A DNA stretch of 64,000 nt from Muricea muricata. Lineage: Eukaryota > Cnidaria > Anthozoa > Malacalcyonacea > Plexauridae. Under the pieces are notes generated by a model. It had not been told where the DNA came from and made no database searches. It worked only from the letters and a program-made list of their open reading frames with translations. The stretch covers positions 3,968,001 through 4,032,000 of the forward strand of contig OY979719.1 in NCBI GenBank assembly GCA_963855995.1, written 5' to 3'. Of the stretch, positions 48,301-58,846 are shown piece by piece. A program made the position numbers and the translations under genes. Position 1 is the first letter of the stretch; every line of letters begins with the position of its first letter.

Positions 48301-50503
48301 GCTTGTTACAGTTTTTGACGTGAATTCAGAGAATTGCCATTCAAAACAATTTCCTGAACTTTAAAGCAATTATAATTTCAATTTGCCTTTGAATTGAGAG
48401 ATGTTGAAGCACTTTTTAGCAAGGACTCTCGGTCATTTAGTTCAACTGGGATTGCAATATTCTTTAATATCTCAACTCCTTTCTCACATGCAACACCAAA
48501 TGCATCTGATATGTTCATTGGGTGGATACCTAGAAATATAACAAGAACATGAGTTTAAACCAGGGATGGATCTACAGCATTAAATGGAGAGAGGGCTGTG
48601 TATATTCATATAATCAAGTTCTGCCTGACTAATTTCTTTTGAAATTAACCTTATTTTAGTGATCCCTGCTTTTTAAACTAGGGTCTCAGGATGGAATTTA
48701 TCAATCCAAACTGTTTCCTAGAGTAGGTTTGCAAGTAGTTTTACAAATTGCAAGTAATAAAACAAATATAATGCTATTATAGACAAGTCCAACAAGTTTA
48801 ATCTTGTTTGAAAGTGTGTGAAAATGGTTTTCTGCTCTGTCATAACAAACTACTCAGAACCTTTCTCAAGCAATCTTGCTGCTGCATCTAGTAAACTTCC
48901 AGCAATTACAACAACTGTTGTGGTACCATCACCAGCTTCAACATCTTGAGCTTTTGACAGTTCTACCAGCTGTAATTAATACATAATTGAGACATTACAG
49001 ACCATGACATCCAACAGTTTAGGATCTTGTATAAATTCATCATGCTCACCATTTTAGCTGCTGGATGGAAGACTTGCATTTGTTTTAAGATAGTTGCTCC
49101 ATCATTGGTGATCGTGACATCTCCATTTCCACTTTGGATCTGTGATATTTAGGAATAGAGGAAAATATGATATTGGGTTATCCCAGAAAAGATCCACCTA
49201 ACCCCTCAAACTAACAATACCCCCTCCCCCTCTCTGGACATCATACAAGTTTAAGACATTCTTCACACAATTTCCCTCCCTGGATCTTTTATGGAATGAC
49301 ATATTTTCATGAAGAGCTAAAGGCTGGGTCAAATGAGGATGACAATTCATGTAAGTTGGACATCACATAGCTACAGAGGAGATAAGTACAAAAGGTCATC
49401 TTCAGTGTTTTTTACATCACTCAATTCCTCATGATTTGTAACTCAGCAAGTGCCCTTAACAGAAGCAGTCACCCACCTGAGAATACACTATTTTGAATAC
49501 TCCCAGGGGGTGAATTCTTCTGTTCAGGGAGGAACTGCACTGCATGGGAAATAACACTGCAAGAAATTTATTATCTTTTGTACTTTGGCTAAGCACTACA
49601 ATCATACCCAAAACCTTCTTTCTTTATTTTTTTAGCAATAGATGATAACTCATGATTGCAAACTCTCATCAACTCTCAGGTCATGTTTACACTATAATGC
49701 TACCGCTGGCCGTTCAAACAAGTGTACTGTGTTTGCACAAAAAATAGTACACTACAAGGTATTTGCTGCAGCATTGCAGTGTAAACACATGAGTGACGTT
49801 TAACTATAACAGAGTCGTGGAGTGTAGCAGAGCTTTGTTCATGTATTTACACTATTTGGTTTACATTGTAATGGTAGGAATATCACTACGGAGCTGTAGC
49901 ATGATAGCGCAATGTACGAGTTAAATGGACAGGGGGGGATAGTGCCAATTGGATTTGACTCGTACATAAACTCACATGTTCGACACAGCATTAGATAATA
50001 ATGGGCAGGGGGAGGGGCTTCATGTCCAGTTTACTATAAATGTGTTTGTTAGTTCACATTCACATAGTAAAATTGTATCACACCAAAAATTGCGTACTGT
50101 ACTGTACATAATTACATTTACATCCACAGATCTAGCAGGCTTGCACCAGTTTGCCGCTAAATAGTAGCCAAATGCATTTCATATTTAGGTACAATTTCAA
50201 ATAAATGCTGATACACATGCAAAAAAAATGTGTCAAAATACATATAAAATGCCAAACCATTTTATCCATCCCCTTGGGACCAAGACTTGTCCGAATAGCA
50301 GAAGCAACAGCTAAAAACAGCCAAGTAAAATATCTCAAACAATACGAAAAAAAACATAACAACTTTCGGGACTGTATTAACACTTTCTCCCAACCTTTTG
50401 CTGCATTTATATTCGTGAATCGAATTTCCGTAGGTTTTTCTTTGTCTTTATAGACTTCACGGTTTGATTTCGTCGGTTTTCCCGCAGTCTTAGCTTCAGG
50501 CAT
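45396..50503 (-). CDS. CCT4: T-complex protein 1 subunit delta (CCT4)
   Basis: Fourteen phase-checked exons: 50503-50395, 50310-50258, 49139-49050, 48969-48861, 48529-48387 (GC donor), 48278-48157, 48064-47926, 47788-47649, 47539-47443, 47345-47238, 47087-46957, 46415-46181, 45949-45836 and 45410-45396. They give 534 residues (human 539). Signature blocks are [28 protein letters not shown], the ATPase motif [12 protein letters not shown] (Asp near 98), [34 protein letters not shown] and [20 protein letters not shown]; the last exon encodes VNTR, as in human. CCT4 is one of eight subunits of the TRiC/CCT ring that folds actin and tubulin. Its promoter faces the DMAC1-like gene, 179 bp apart. 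STIP1, another cytosolic chaperone gene, follows 390 bp downstream on the same strand. Confidence 0.97.
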
Positions 50504-50682
50504 ATTGGAAATATATTATTTTTGTGTAATAAACTGTTAAAATTACAAGTATAACGCCGTAAACTTCGGATGCAAATGGATTGTGACAAGTTCCAAAGTT
50601 TTTCAAATTCAAATTTCAAGGTAGCAAGACAGCGCCCGCTCAGAAAACGGGGGGGGGGGATTTAATAGAGAACACGCGAGAA
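50504..50682. promoter_or_regulatory. compact divergent promoter CCT4/DMAC1-like
   Basis: 179 bp separate the two opposite start codons. There is a G-run at 50651-50659 and no obvious TATA box near either start. A shared promoter is inferred from the spacing. Confidence 0.6.
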
Positions 50683-51297
50683 ATGGCAGACACAGACTCA
50701 ATGCAAAATTCACAAGATTCGCAATTAAAACGAGAGAACATAGAGCTTCCTGATTGTTTCCCGTGTAAAATAATTGGCGCAGGAGCCTGTTTTGGGTCAT
50801 CAGCTTATTTGCTAATCAAAAGAAATACATTCGGACAGACTCAGGCAGCAAGATCAGCCATAGGCATAGTGGCTGCTGGTATGTGATGTGAGGATGCATT
50901 GGGTAACACTTTGGTAGTCGAACGTATTTATTGGTGTTTAAGTGTGTATGAAAACTTTCCATAGTTAGGAAGTTGATAATCTATTAATCAGTGCCATCTT
51001 TGTACCAACTATTAAAATTTAGAACCCCCCCCCCCTGCTTGTTTATAGAGGTTGCATCTTCATGGATCTGGGTGATTCAGAATACTTTTTGGCATGACTT
51101 TCTGTGAATATTTATTTTCTGAGCACATTTTTATGTCGATCCTTCCTCCGACTCCAATCCAGCTATTCTCTCCACCCACCCCTTGAAAAATTGTAGCCCA
51201 CCCACTGCAAAAATACACCATCACTACATGTTTGAAAATGCACAAAATTTGTATTTCAGCCCTTGCAGGTCTTGGCGTGGCAAGGCTCTCCAAATAA
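50683..51297 (+). CDS. small two-helix membrane protein, DMAC1/TMEM261-like
   Basis: Two exons, 50683-50878 and 51260-51297, encode 77 residues. After a polar N-terminus comes DCFPCKIIGAGACFGSSAYL, a Cys-x-x-Cys start to a glycine-rich hydrophobic helix. A short loop (IKRNTFGQTQ) and a second hydrophobic helix (AIGIVAAGALAGLGVARL) follow. The C-x-x-C plus glycine-rich helix layout matches the DUF4536 family of DMAC1/TMEM261, an assembly factor for the distal membrane arm of mitochondrial complex I. The match is by layout and short motif only, so the name is tentative. The stop codon is immediately followed by an AATAAA overlap (51293-51298). Confidence 0.6.
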
Positions 51298-51691
51298 AGA
51301 CCTCAAAATAGTCAAAGGGATTTATTGTTCATAATGATTACATACTGAAGAGCAGAAAAATATTTACTTTGAATAATATGAATTAGATCTAATATTCATT
51401 TGTTTTCAATGATAACAATGATAATATAAATTTGAATAATAGTTATCACAATATATTTCATATCAGTCCACAGCTAGTTTTAATATAAATTAAAAAACAA
51501 CCCTTGTTTGATGTATTTTGCCTGACAGTCTTTTCTGAATGCTACAAAATGGTTTTCACTGAGTTTGAACTCCACAAAACATCTATCTACAATGTGAAAA
51601 CCCCCCACATAAAAACAAGACCAATGAGTAAAAGTGCAATAAATGATAAAGTCTATTGATTAAAAAAAACATGTAATGAAATCTGATCTAC

Positions 51692-53210
51692 TTATGTGAG
51701 ACCAAAGTACTTGAAAAGCTGTGGTACAAGGTTGATAGCATTGAATGAAACCAATCCATATGTAATCAGCTTGTGTGGAACTTCAACATGACGTTTATAA
51801 TTCAATGGTTTTACTGTTCGGTCCCTTGGCAACATCTTTGAAAGGCTTGTTGTGACACACCATTTTGAAACAATCCGAGTCAATGCTAGAAGCACTGTAC
51901 CAACTGTGAACCTTAAGATGTACAGCAACATCACCTTGTAAGCTGACATTTTTTGAGCTTTTGTGATGAAATTTAACAACAACCTTTGATTATGCGGAGA
52001 AAACCTTAGTCCAATCAGTGCTCCAGCAGCAGCCCCAAGTACTAACGCTGTGTCTGAATATGTATTGTATGATATAGGTGTCGATGTTGGGTAGAAGTAT
52101 AACAGTGCAATAGGAACCATAACACCAAGGGAAAGGATGTTTGGGGATGTTTCACACCAGTTTTCGACTGGCAGATCATTAAGAATTGGAAGCACAAAGA
52201 CCATGATCAGAATTTCAAACAGTATTCCGTATATCACATCCTAAAATTTGGAAAGAATAATGTAGTCTGACAGTAAAATATTGTTTCACTACTTCTGCTT
52301 CATAGTCTTACCGTGACGTAGTGCATTCCAAGGTAAACTCTGCTTGCGGCAACAAAACTGGAGTAAATAGTTACAAAGAATAAGGCAAAATAGATGTTGT
52401 ACTATAAAAGAAAATACAAACATGTTTAGATTGAAAACAATGGAAATTCTCAGAACATGTTGGTGATTTAATGGAGCTCCACCATTGGATACTGTCACGC
52501 TGTCGACAATCATAATGTATAATCAAGGTTCACACTTGTTGCAAGGATCAGGGATTTTCTCCTTCGCATGTATATGTGAATGAATATGTGAACAAACTAA
52601 AGAATAGGACAAACATTAGATTGCATTTGGAATGCTATAGATTTCATTCAATCACATCAGCCAGAAGAAGTCATCCCCAATTATCAAGTGTGAGCCCGGC
52701 TTCAGGTGAACCTACCCCAAAATTTTCATAAGTGAAGTAAACCAAGGAAAACGGCACAACCACTCCAATCATGGCATGTGTTGATGGAGTTGAATACTCC
52801 TCAGCATACTTTTTCTCCACCCGTATAACAGGGGGGGATGGGGGCCGTGGGGCTAGGAAAGTATCTTTTGCAACCTGTCCCAAGTAAAGAGATATAGCTA
52901 GGGACAAATACACTCTGATCACAGCTTTTTGGTCAATATTCCACAAGACAAAAGACAGCAATGCTATTAGCACTTGCTCATCCCCTAGGGCTGAGCTTAA
53001 GTAAAACAGAAAATGAATTGCAGAGTTGCACTCAAAGTCTGAGTTTTGAATGTTTGTTTTTTCTAAGTCGCCATTCTGTAAATATTTGTCTTTAATTTCC
53101 AAATCTGAATGACAGTCTTTTGATTCATATTTCGACGAGGTTTTCCATTGCAAACCACAAAACTGTTGAAATTGAACAACTGTCTCCTTGTCACCCAATT
53201 TAGCCCACAT
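51692..53210 (-). CDS. SGPP1: sphingosine-1-phosphate phosphatase (PAP2 family)
   Basis: Three exons, 53210-52716, 52401-52312 and 52240-51692, encode 377 residues. The tripartite PAP2 phosphatase signature is complete: C1 KDTFLAPRP (115-123), C2 PSTH (142-145) and C3 SRVYLGMH...D (185-196). The strings ASPP-like PPSPPV and EEYSTPSTHAM are characteristic of SGPP1/2, which dephosphorylate sphingosine-1-phosphate at the ER and so set ceramide and S1P levels. Multiple hydrophobic segments are consistent with a polytopic membrane protein. SGPP1 versus SGPP2 cannot be told apart by eye, so the symbol is provisional. The gene is convergent with the DMAC1-like gene. The true ATG is 53210. Confidence 0.92.
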
Positions 53211-53435
53211 TTTCAAGAAATATAATGAACCACAGGCGTTTCAGGTTTCTTCTATTAGCAGAAAATATAATATTTTGATATTGCAAAACTTCAAAATTCT
53301 AGAACGAACGTATGATTTTTTTGCCCAATGAAAGCACTCTTCAACTTCGAACTTTGACCTGAGCACCGGCAAACCTAGAAATTTCATTTTTACAGTCCAC
53401 GCGCGCGTCACGTAACTTTTTAGCGCACTAAAAAG

Positions 53436-53849
53436 CGGGGTTGGTAGGCTTTTGCGCATGCACAAAGCCAAATGGTGTTTTAAAAAAGGCCAAATTTAAC
53501 AAAATAAGACCAATTTTTTTCCCAAAAAAGCCAAAAAGGGCCAAATTTTATCAATGTTTTAATTTGACATGGTATCAATCAGGTTTGGTCCAGCTAATTT
53601 CTAGTATTCAAAATTTAAGCTCCAAAGTCTTTCTTTCTTCACAAAAATGAAACAGTTTTATGTTGAACACATACATAAAATAAAGCGTGTTTACATGAAT
53701 GTGTCTACGGCATTGACAGTTTTTACTTAAATCTTGTCACTCGATAATAAAGCCAAAAGGCCAAACATTTTTTTCAAGGCCAAACAAGAAATAAAAAAGC
53801 CAAAATAGTCGAGTTATTTGGCCTTAAAAAAGCCAAGTTGCCAACCCTG
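53436..53849. mobile_element. hAT-like MITE rich in GGCCAAA/AAGCC words
   Basis: The right end reads GCCAAGTTGCCAACCCTG (reverse complement CAGGGTTGGCAACTTGGC) and the left end reads CGGGGTTGGTAGGCTTTTG. Flanks are CACTAAAAAG on the left and CACTAAAG on the right, a near-perfect target-site duplication. A CAGGG terminus with an 8-bp duplication fits hAT. The interior is made of AAGCCAAA and GGCCAAA words. Confidence 0.65.
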
Positions 53850-53857
53850 CACTAAAG

Positions 53858-54774
53858 AGGCTGTTGGGTCCAGGATCCTGGTTGGGTCCTCTGAGGACGA
53901 GGTTGCTCTTCATGATGATAAAGTGATGCTGATTTCTGAAAGTCGATGCTTCGTATCTCCAACATTTAATTTCAAGTTGACACATGAGGTTTTTTGCAGG
54001 CCTGAAAAATGACCAGTTCTTAAGCCCGTTTTCCACTTCAACTGTACCGTAGCGAAACGTAGCGTATTCTATTGTGCCCATATCATTAGCTATCATTCGC
54101 TCGCGTTTCTTCTTTCCCTAAAAATTTCTCAGAAATTTCTACTTCAACGACAGTTCCTTGCAAAGCATTGAGATTTGAGAAATGATGTTTCGGGTAGTTC
54201 TGTGAATGCAATAATCTTCATGACTAGGAGAAGGAATGGAGTAATCAGTAAGGCACACATATAGAGACAGGCTGAACACTGCTTAAAACATCTACAGGGC
54301 AAAGACAATATACCAAATTGCTTCCAAGTCAGAAATACTTGGGTTTACCAGACCAGAATTAGCGATTTTGCTCCGGCATTAGTTCGAAACAATCAGAGCT
54401 GTCAAAAAATATTGGCCGTTGCATTGTAGCTGACTTAATTCGAATGGCCGTCTATTCTTTTTACATTGAGTAGCTGACTGATAGTGTAATCAATAGCTGA
54501 ATCCAACACGTGCAAAGTTTGTTGTTGTAATATGTGGTCCATGGATAACCGGTTACACTGCAATTATTGTTTCCATGTTCAAGTGACTGGTTGTTGCTTC
54601 GTAACCGTATCAAACATTGAATAAATTACACATCTTTATTAAACATGTCGTATCCTCTTGTGTGAAACAAATGAATATGCGTCATGCATCGAGTTTTTGC
54701 TTCTGTTTTTGGCGCTATGAATACGGCTGGAGATATTAAGGGGAATTAAAGTCTTGTGTGTTTCTTACGACGTG
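53858..54774. other. gene-free spacer upstream of the Gly/Tyr-rich gene
   Basis: No exon or RNA gene was recognised. It lies between the SGPP start (minus) and the Gly/Tyr-rich gene start (plus), so it probably carries the promoter of the latter. Confidence 0.5.
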
Positions 54775-56114
54775 ATGGGATGCGGTTCCTCGGCTTCGCG
54801 AGGCCAAGTGGTGTGTGCTTAATAATGTTTTGTATTTGTGTAATATTGGGAAATTGTATTTGTTCTGCTACATTTAACTTGGAACACAATAAAGTTATAT
54901 GTAATCTTGGGGCCGGTTGTTCAGAGGCTGATTAGCTCATAAATGGTTAGCTTAGCTTATAAAATTTCCTAGCTTATAGCCTTAGAATAATCTTGAAATT
55001 ATTTCTTCAGAGATGTTCTCTGGATCAATAGTAATTTTGGATTATGAAGTTTAGAGTTGAACGGACGTGAAGAAATATAGAAACTAAAACAGTGAGTTAA
55101 ACTAGGAATAGCGCTAAACAACTGGCCCCTGCCAAGTAATAAAGTCGTACGTAAGTTGGGCAATTCGCTCTTAACTTAATCCCACTATAATGACTGGATA
55201 CGAGCATCTCTACAAACAAACCCTTGTTCAATGATTATTGCATCACTTTGTAATATGATTTTATTTTGTGCTGCCCAGATTCGGCCTGAACATCGGCCGG
55301 CACATCCACCATCTGTGCAAGTTCAAAGTGCAACTGTTGGATATCCACATCCAGGTAAAACGATTGAAAAGTTTAACTTTTCGTGAATAGAAGTGTAGAT
55401 TAGCAGTACATAAAGATAGCCCATTGTGATCACAATGTCTCATTATTTTAGGGCTAAATAGGATGTGAATCTTTCATAGAGTGTAATTACATAGGTATGC
55501 ACGCCCACTCTAGGTCAGACACCGTTTCCCTAGGGTAAATAATGCACCAGTGCTCCGCCTTGCCTATAACTTAAGAGTTCATGGCATTACAGCCTAATAG
55601 ACAAGTTTTTGGCTTTCGCCAATTAGGTTACCATCAAGCACCACCAAACCGCATGGTAGCGCCTAGACCAGGCGGATATCCTCAGCAAAGACCACCACAT
55701 GGTTATGGGGCAGCTCCACCAAGAGGCTACCCACAAAACTTTGGCTACAGGCAACCAGCTCCGGTGCAATATGGCCAACAACCCGGAGCCGTGGTAGTTA
55801 ATAATAATAATCAAGGTGGCAACAATAGGTCTGGTGCTGGCGACATGATGCTTGGTATGGCAGTTGGTGCAACTCTGGCCAATTCAATGCACCATCACCA
55901 TGGTTACGGGTATGGTCACGGTGGTGGATACCATGATCACGACACGAACATCAATGTTTACGAACACAATGAATACAATTATGAACAAAATGAATATGGT
56001 GGTGATACTAATGTTGAAAATTATGATGGTGGTTATGATGACGGTGGTGGGTTTGATGATGGTGGTGGATTTGATGATGGAGGTGGGTTTGATGATGGTG
56101 ATTGTGGGGATTAA
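54775..56114 (+). CDS. Gly/Tyr/Pro/His-rich protein with putative N-myristoylation site
   Basis: Three exons in phase, 54775-54810, 55279-55354 and 55576-56114, would give 216 residues. Exon 3 alone is an open frame from ATG 55581. The N-terminus MGCGSSASRGQV fits a myristoylation/palmitoylation signal. Exon 2 adds a proline-rich stretch (IRPEHRPAHPPSVQVQ). The body is low-complexity: PPHGYGAAPPRGYPQNFGYR, a hydrophobic patch DMMLGMAVGATLAN, then HHHHGYGYGHGGGYHDHD and terminal tandem DDGGGF repeats. I do not recognise a family. The composition suggests a disordered, membrane-tethered or condensate-forming protein, which is inference. The exon 2 to 3 join depends on choosing the first of two adjacent AG acceptors (TTAAG|AGTTC). 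A MITE occupies intron 1. Confidence 0.6.
54909..55129. mobile_element. MITE, GGGGCCAGTTGTTC family, copy 2
   Basis: Starts GGGGCCGGTTGTTCAGAGGC and ends AGCGCTAAACAACTGGCCCC, the reverse complement of its start. It is the same family as 31991-32194 and lies inside intron 1 of the Gly/Tyr-rich gene. Confidence 0.75.
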
Positions 56115-57059
56115 AAATAGCACTAACGTTTTCTTCAATTTCTTTGATGAAACAAATGTAATTATAATGTCTCGACATTTGAGTGACAAAAACCACATGC
56201 ATAAATAGAACCTAAAATACTTTGTAATAGAGGTCCTTACGTCACGCCAAAGTTCAACAATTGCAATGCAATGTGGGAAACATGTAGGAAAAATTTACCT
56301 TGTATTTATATGTATTAAAAACCGCGTGACGTAAGCACGTCTAAGGTCTATTGATGGCTCTTCATGAACACAGACTCGATTAACTTGGAGTTGGGAACTT
56401 TGGAATTCAGCACTATTCAAGCTTTAAGATAGATGCTGTCAGGTCAAATAATCAGCACGTGTCAACTTACGGCATTGACTTTCCTGCATTAGTTAAATTG
56501 ACAACATTTATTGGAAGAAGTAGATGTATTGTAAATAAATGGGAGGTGGAAACCTTTTCGTTGAGGGGATAATTTTGCTTGTTGATATATTATACTGTCT
56601 CTAGATCTGACTGCAATACTTTTTTTTTAATTATTCCTCAATTCTTCAGTCGAGCTGCTTTTTTCGTGAAAGGTAATTTTCCTGGAACCGCCAGGAGTGC
56701 AGGATTGATCCCTATTTTTGCTTGGCAGGTCTTATTTTACAAGAACTACCGTTCACGAGAACTCAGACTCAGTAACCTGAAATTGATGTTAAAAGCTACT
56801 TACGATTATGAATATAAGAAATAGAATACAATTCTCATCAATTGCACCATTGCTAACGAATTGATACAAAAAGACGATGGTTCGTTCGCGTAATACTAAA
56901 AACGCGCTTTGTTGACGAGGTCATCGATTAAGACAATGATTGCAGCTCTGTTGCAATTTCGAACAAGGGGGTGGGGATGACTAAATGAGTCCCAGACCAT
57001 TCGAACAACAGTTCGAGCGTTACACCAACACAGTTACACAGTATAGTCTAACTAATTGT
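56115..57059. other. gene-free stretch after the Gly/Tyr-rich gene
   Basis: Probably the 3' untranslated region followed by spacer. A frame at 56579-56824 lacks family resemblance. A loose inverted pair (CTTACGTCACGC at 56236-56247 and GCGTGACGTAAG at 56324-56335) may bound a roughly 100-bp element. Confidence 0.45.
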
Positions 57060-58265
57060 ATATATGTATAAATTATCGACTTTAACCAATTTCTTACTTT
57101 TTAGCTAAAATATTTGCAACTGTTTGCAGCGAAATTCAAACCAATCTAATGTAACGAGTAATTCACTCCAAAGCCTGTAACACCAGATCACACATCTATA
57201 CTTGACCAAGTTGCGTAACTTATTGACTTTAACCATTTTTCCTTTTTATTTTTAACCAAAATTTTTGCCAGACTCAAAGTTAATAATTTACACCACATGA
57301 CACATGAAGAAGTGGTTTGGGGTGAATTTTCAGTTAACCATGTTCAAATCTTGCTAAAGTCTATTGCAAAAATTTTGGCTCAAAACGATGAAAAATTTTT
57401 TTGATAAAGTCAATAAGTCACATCGCATAGCCCAAACACCGTAACCCTTAGCCCAAACACCGTAACCCTTAGCCCAAACACCGTAACCCTTAGCCCAAAC
57501 ACCCAAACACCGTAACACTAACCCAGCGTAAGCTTGTGGCCTAGGGGTACAGACTTTGGTGTGCATCACCAGATAGATTAGCTCGAATCTCGTTGTAGAC
57601 AATCGTACATATTTTGGCCCAAATTGAAGCAAAAAATTGGTTACGTCAATAATTTACGTCCGCATGCACTACACAGCGTGAACCAGTGGCAGTGATCTAG
57701 TGGTGCAGGCTTTACTTTAGTGTGAATTACCAGTTAGATTGGTTCGAATCTCGTTAGGGACAATTGCAAATATGAAATATTTTGGCCTAAAATGAAGTAA
57801 AAAAGTTGGTTAAAGTCAATAATCTACGTCCCATTACTCAGCGTGAAATAACCAGTTAGATTGGTTCAAATCTCGCAGCAGACAGTTGTGAATGTTTTGG
57901 GGTAAAATGACTGAAATAAAAAATTGGGTAAAGTCAATAATTACCTTCCCACTACACCAGCGTGCGCGTGTAGTCTTTGGTGTGGATTACCTGTTAGATT
58001 GGTTTGAAGTAAAAAATTGGTTAATTAAAGTCAATAGTTTACGTCTCCCTATATAAGCATGAACTAGTGGTCTAGTGGTACAGGCTTTGATGTAAGTTAC
58101 CAGTTGCCATTTGGTTTGATTCAAGTCCCCCTGAGGTCATTTTGGGCAAGGATAAAATAGGTTAAAGTCAGTAATTTATATTCCATGCTTAATCTTGAAC
58201 AAGTAAGTGGTGCAGTGGTACAGGCTTTGGTGTGAGTGACCTTACCAGTTGGTCTGATTCAATTT
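57060..58265. repeat. array of tRNA-like repeats in both orientations
   Basis: Inverted copies (about 57065-57260) precede at least five direct copies starting near 57525, 57675, 57841, 57964, 58061 and 58196. Each copy holds parts of GTGGTCTAGTGGTACAGGCT, then TTACCAGTTAGATTGGTTCG with AATCTCGT, and ends AAATTGGTTAAAGTCAATAA. GGTTCGAATC is the tRNA B-box consensus, so the unit looks tRNA-derived. Divergence between copies is substantial. Confidence 0.7.
57431..57514. repeat. 21-bp telomere-like tandem repeat
   Basis: About three and a half to four copies of CCCAAACACCGTAACCCTTAG sit in the middle of the tRNA-like array, between the inverted and direct copies. Confidence 0.85.
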
Positions 58266-58846
58266 CAGTTTGACTATTTTGCTTTGCCCGCAGGTGAAGT
58301 ATTACTTTTCATGATGAGCCGAAAATGGTTGATGAAACAAACATGTTGGTGGTTATCAACAATGATTGAACGTGAACAACCGTCAACAATGGTTGAAGTT
58401 AGCAACAGTGGTTGACAGGGTGCAACACAACATTGTTGCAAGTTGTTGACCATATGGATCAAGCTGCTCATTTATCGTAAATCCATTGAAATAGTATTTT
58501 GAAATGCTTGTTGTAGCTAGAATAATGAATGAAATAATTGAAATAAAAGAATTAGGCAAACTAGCCGAAAATAGAAATAATACAGATTCACAATTTATAG
58601 TTCGTCCCAGTCCACTTCCTGTGTATCTCATGACGTCACAGCAGGGAAGAATTGTCTTTGTTGTTTATATTCGAGCCGAAGGACGAAGAAAAAAGGAGAG
58701 AGAAAATATATTTTTCGATTCCTCGGATCTGGCTGCGAGGATTTTGTTGTGCTACCCTGGCCTCATCTGAAGAGGAGCAACTGGAAGGTGGCCCGTCTCC
58801 CCCACCACGTAAAAAGGCTCGAAAGACGGTCAGCTTGGCGTCTGAA
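58266..58846. other. region upstream of WDR26
   Basis: A TTGTTG/CAACAA-rich stretch (about 58330-58455) resembles repeats elsewhere in the window. A frame with the WDR26 phase is open from 58652 (SSEEEQLEGGPSPPPRKKAR, then KTVSLASE) up to the ATG at 58847. It may be coding if an upstream exon supplies the start, or 5' untranslated sequence otherwise. Confidence 0.5.

Noticed and set aside
55884-56202. Antisense and shifted frames (His/Ile-rich) over the Gly/Tyr-rich gene
   Set aside because: They are products of the GATGGTGGT repeat read in other frames and do not represent genes.
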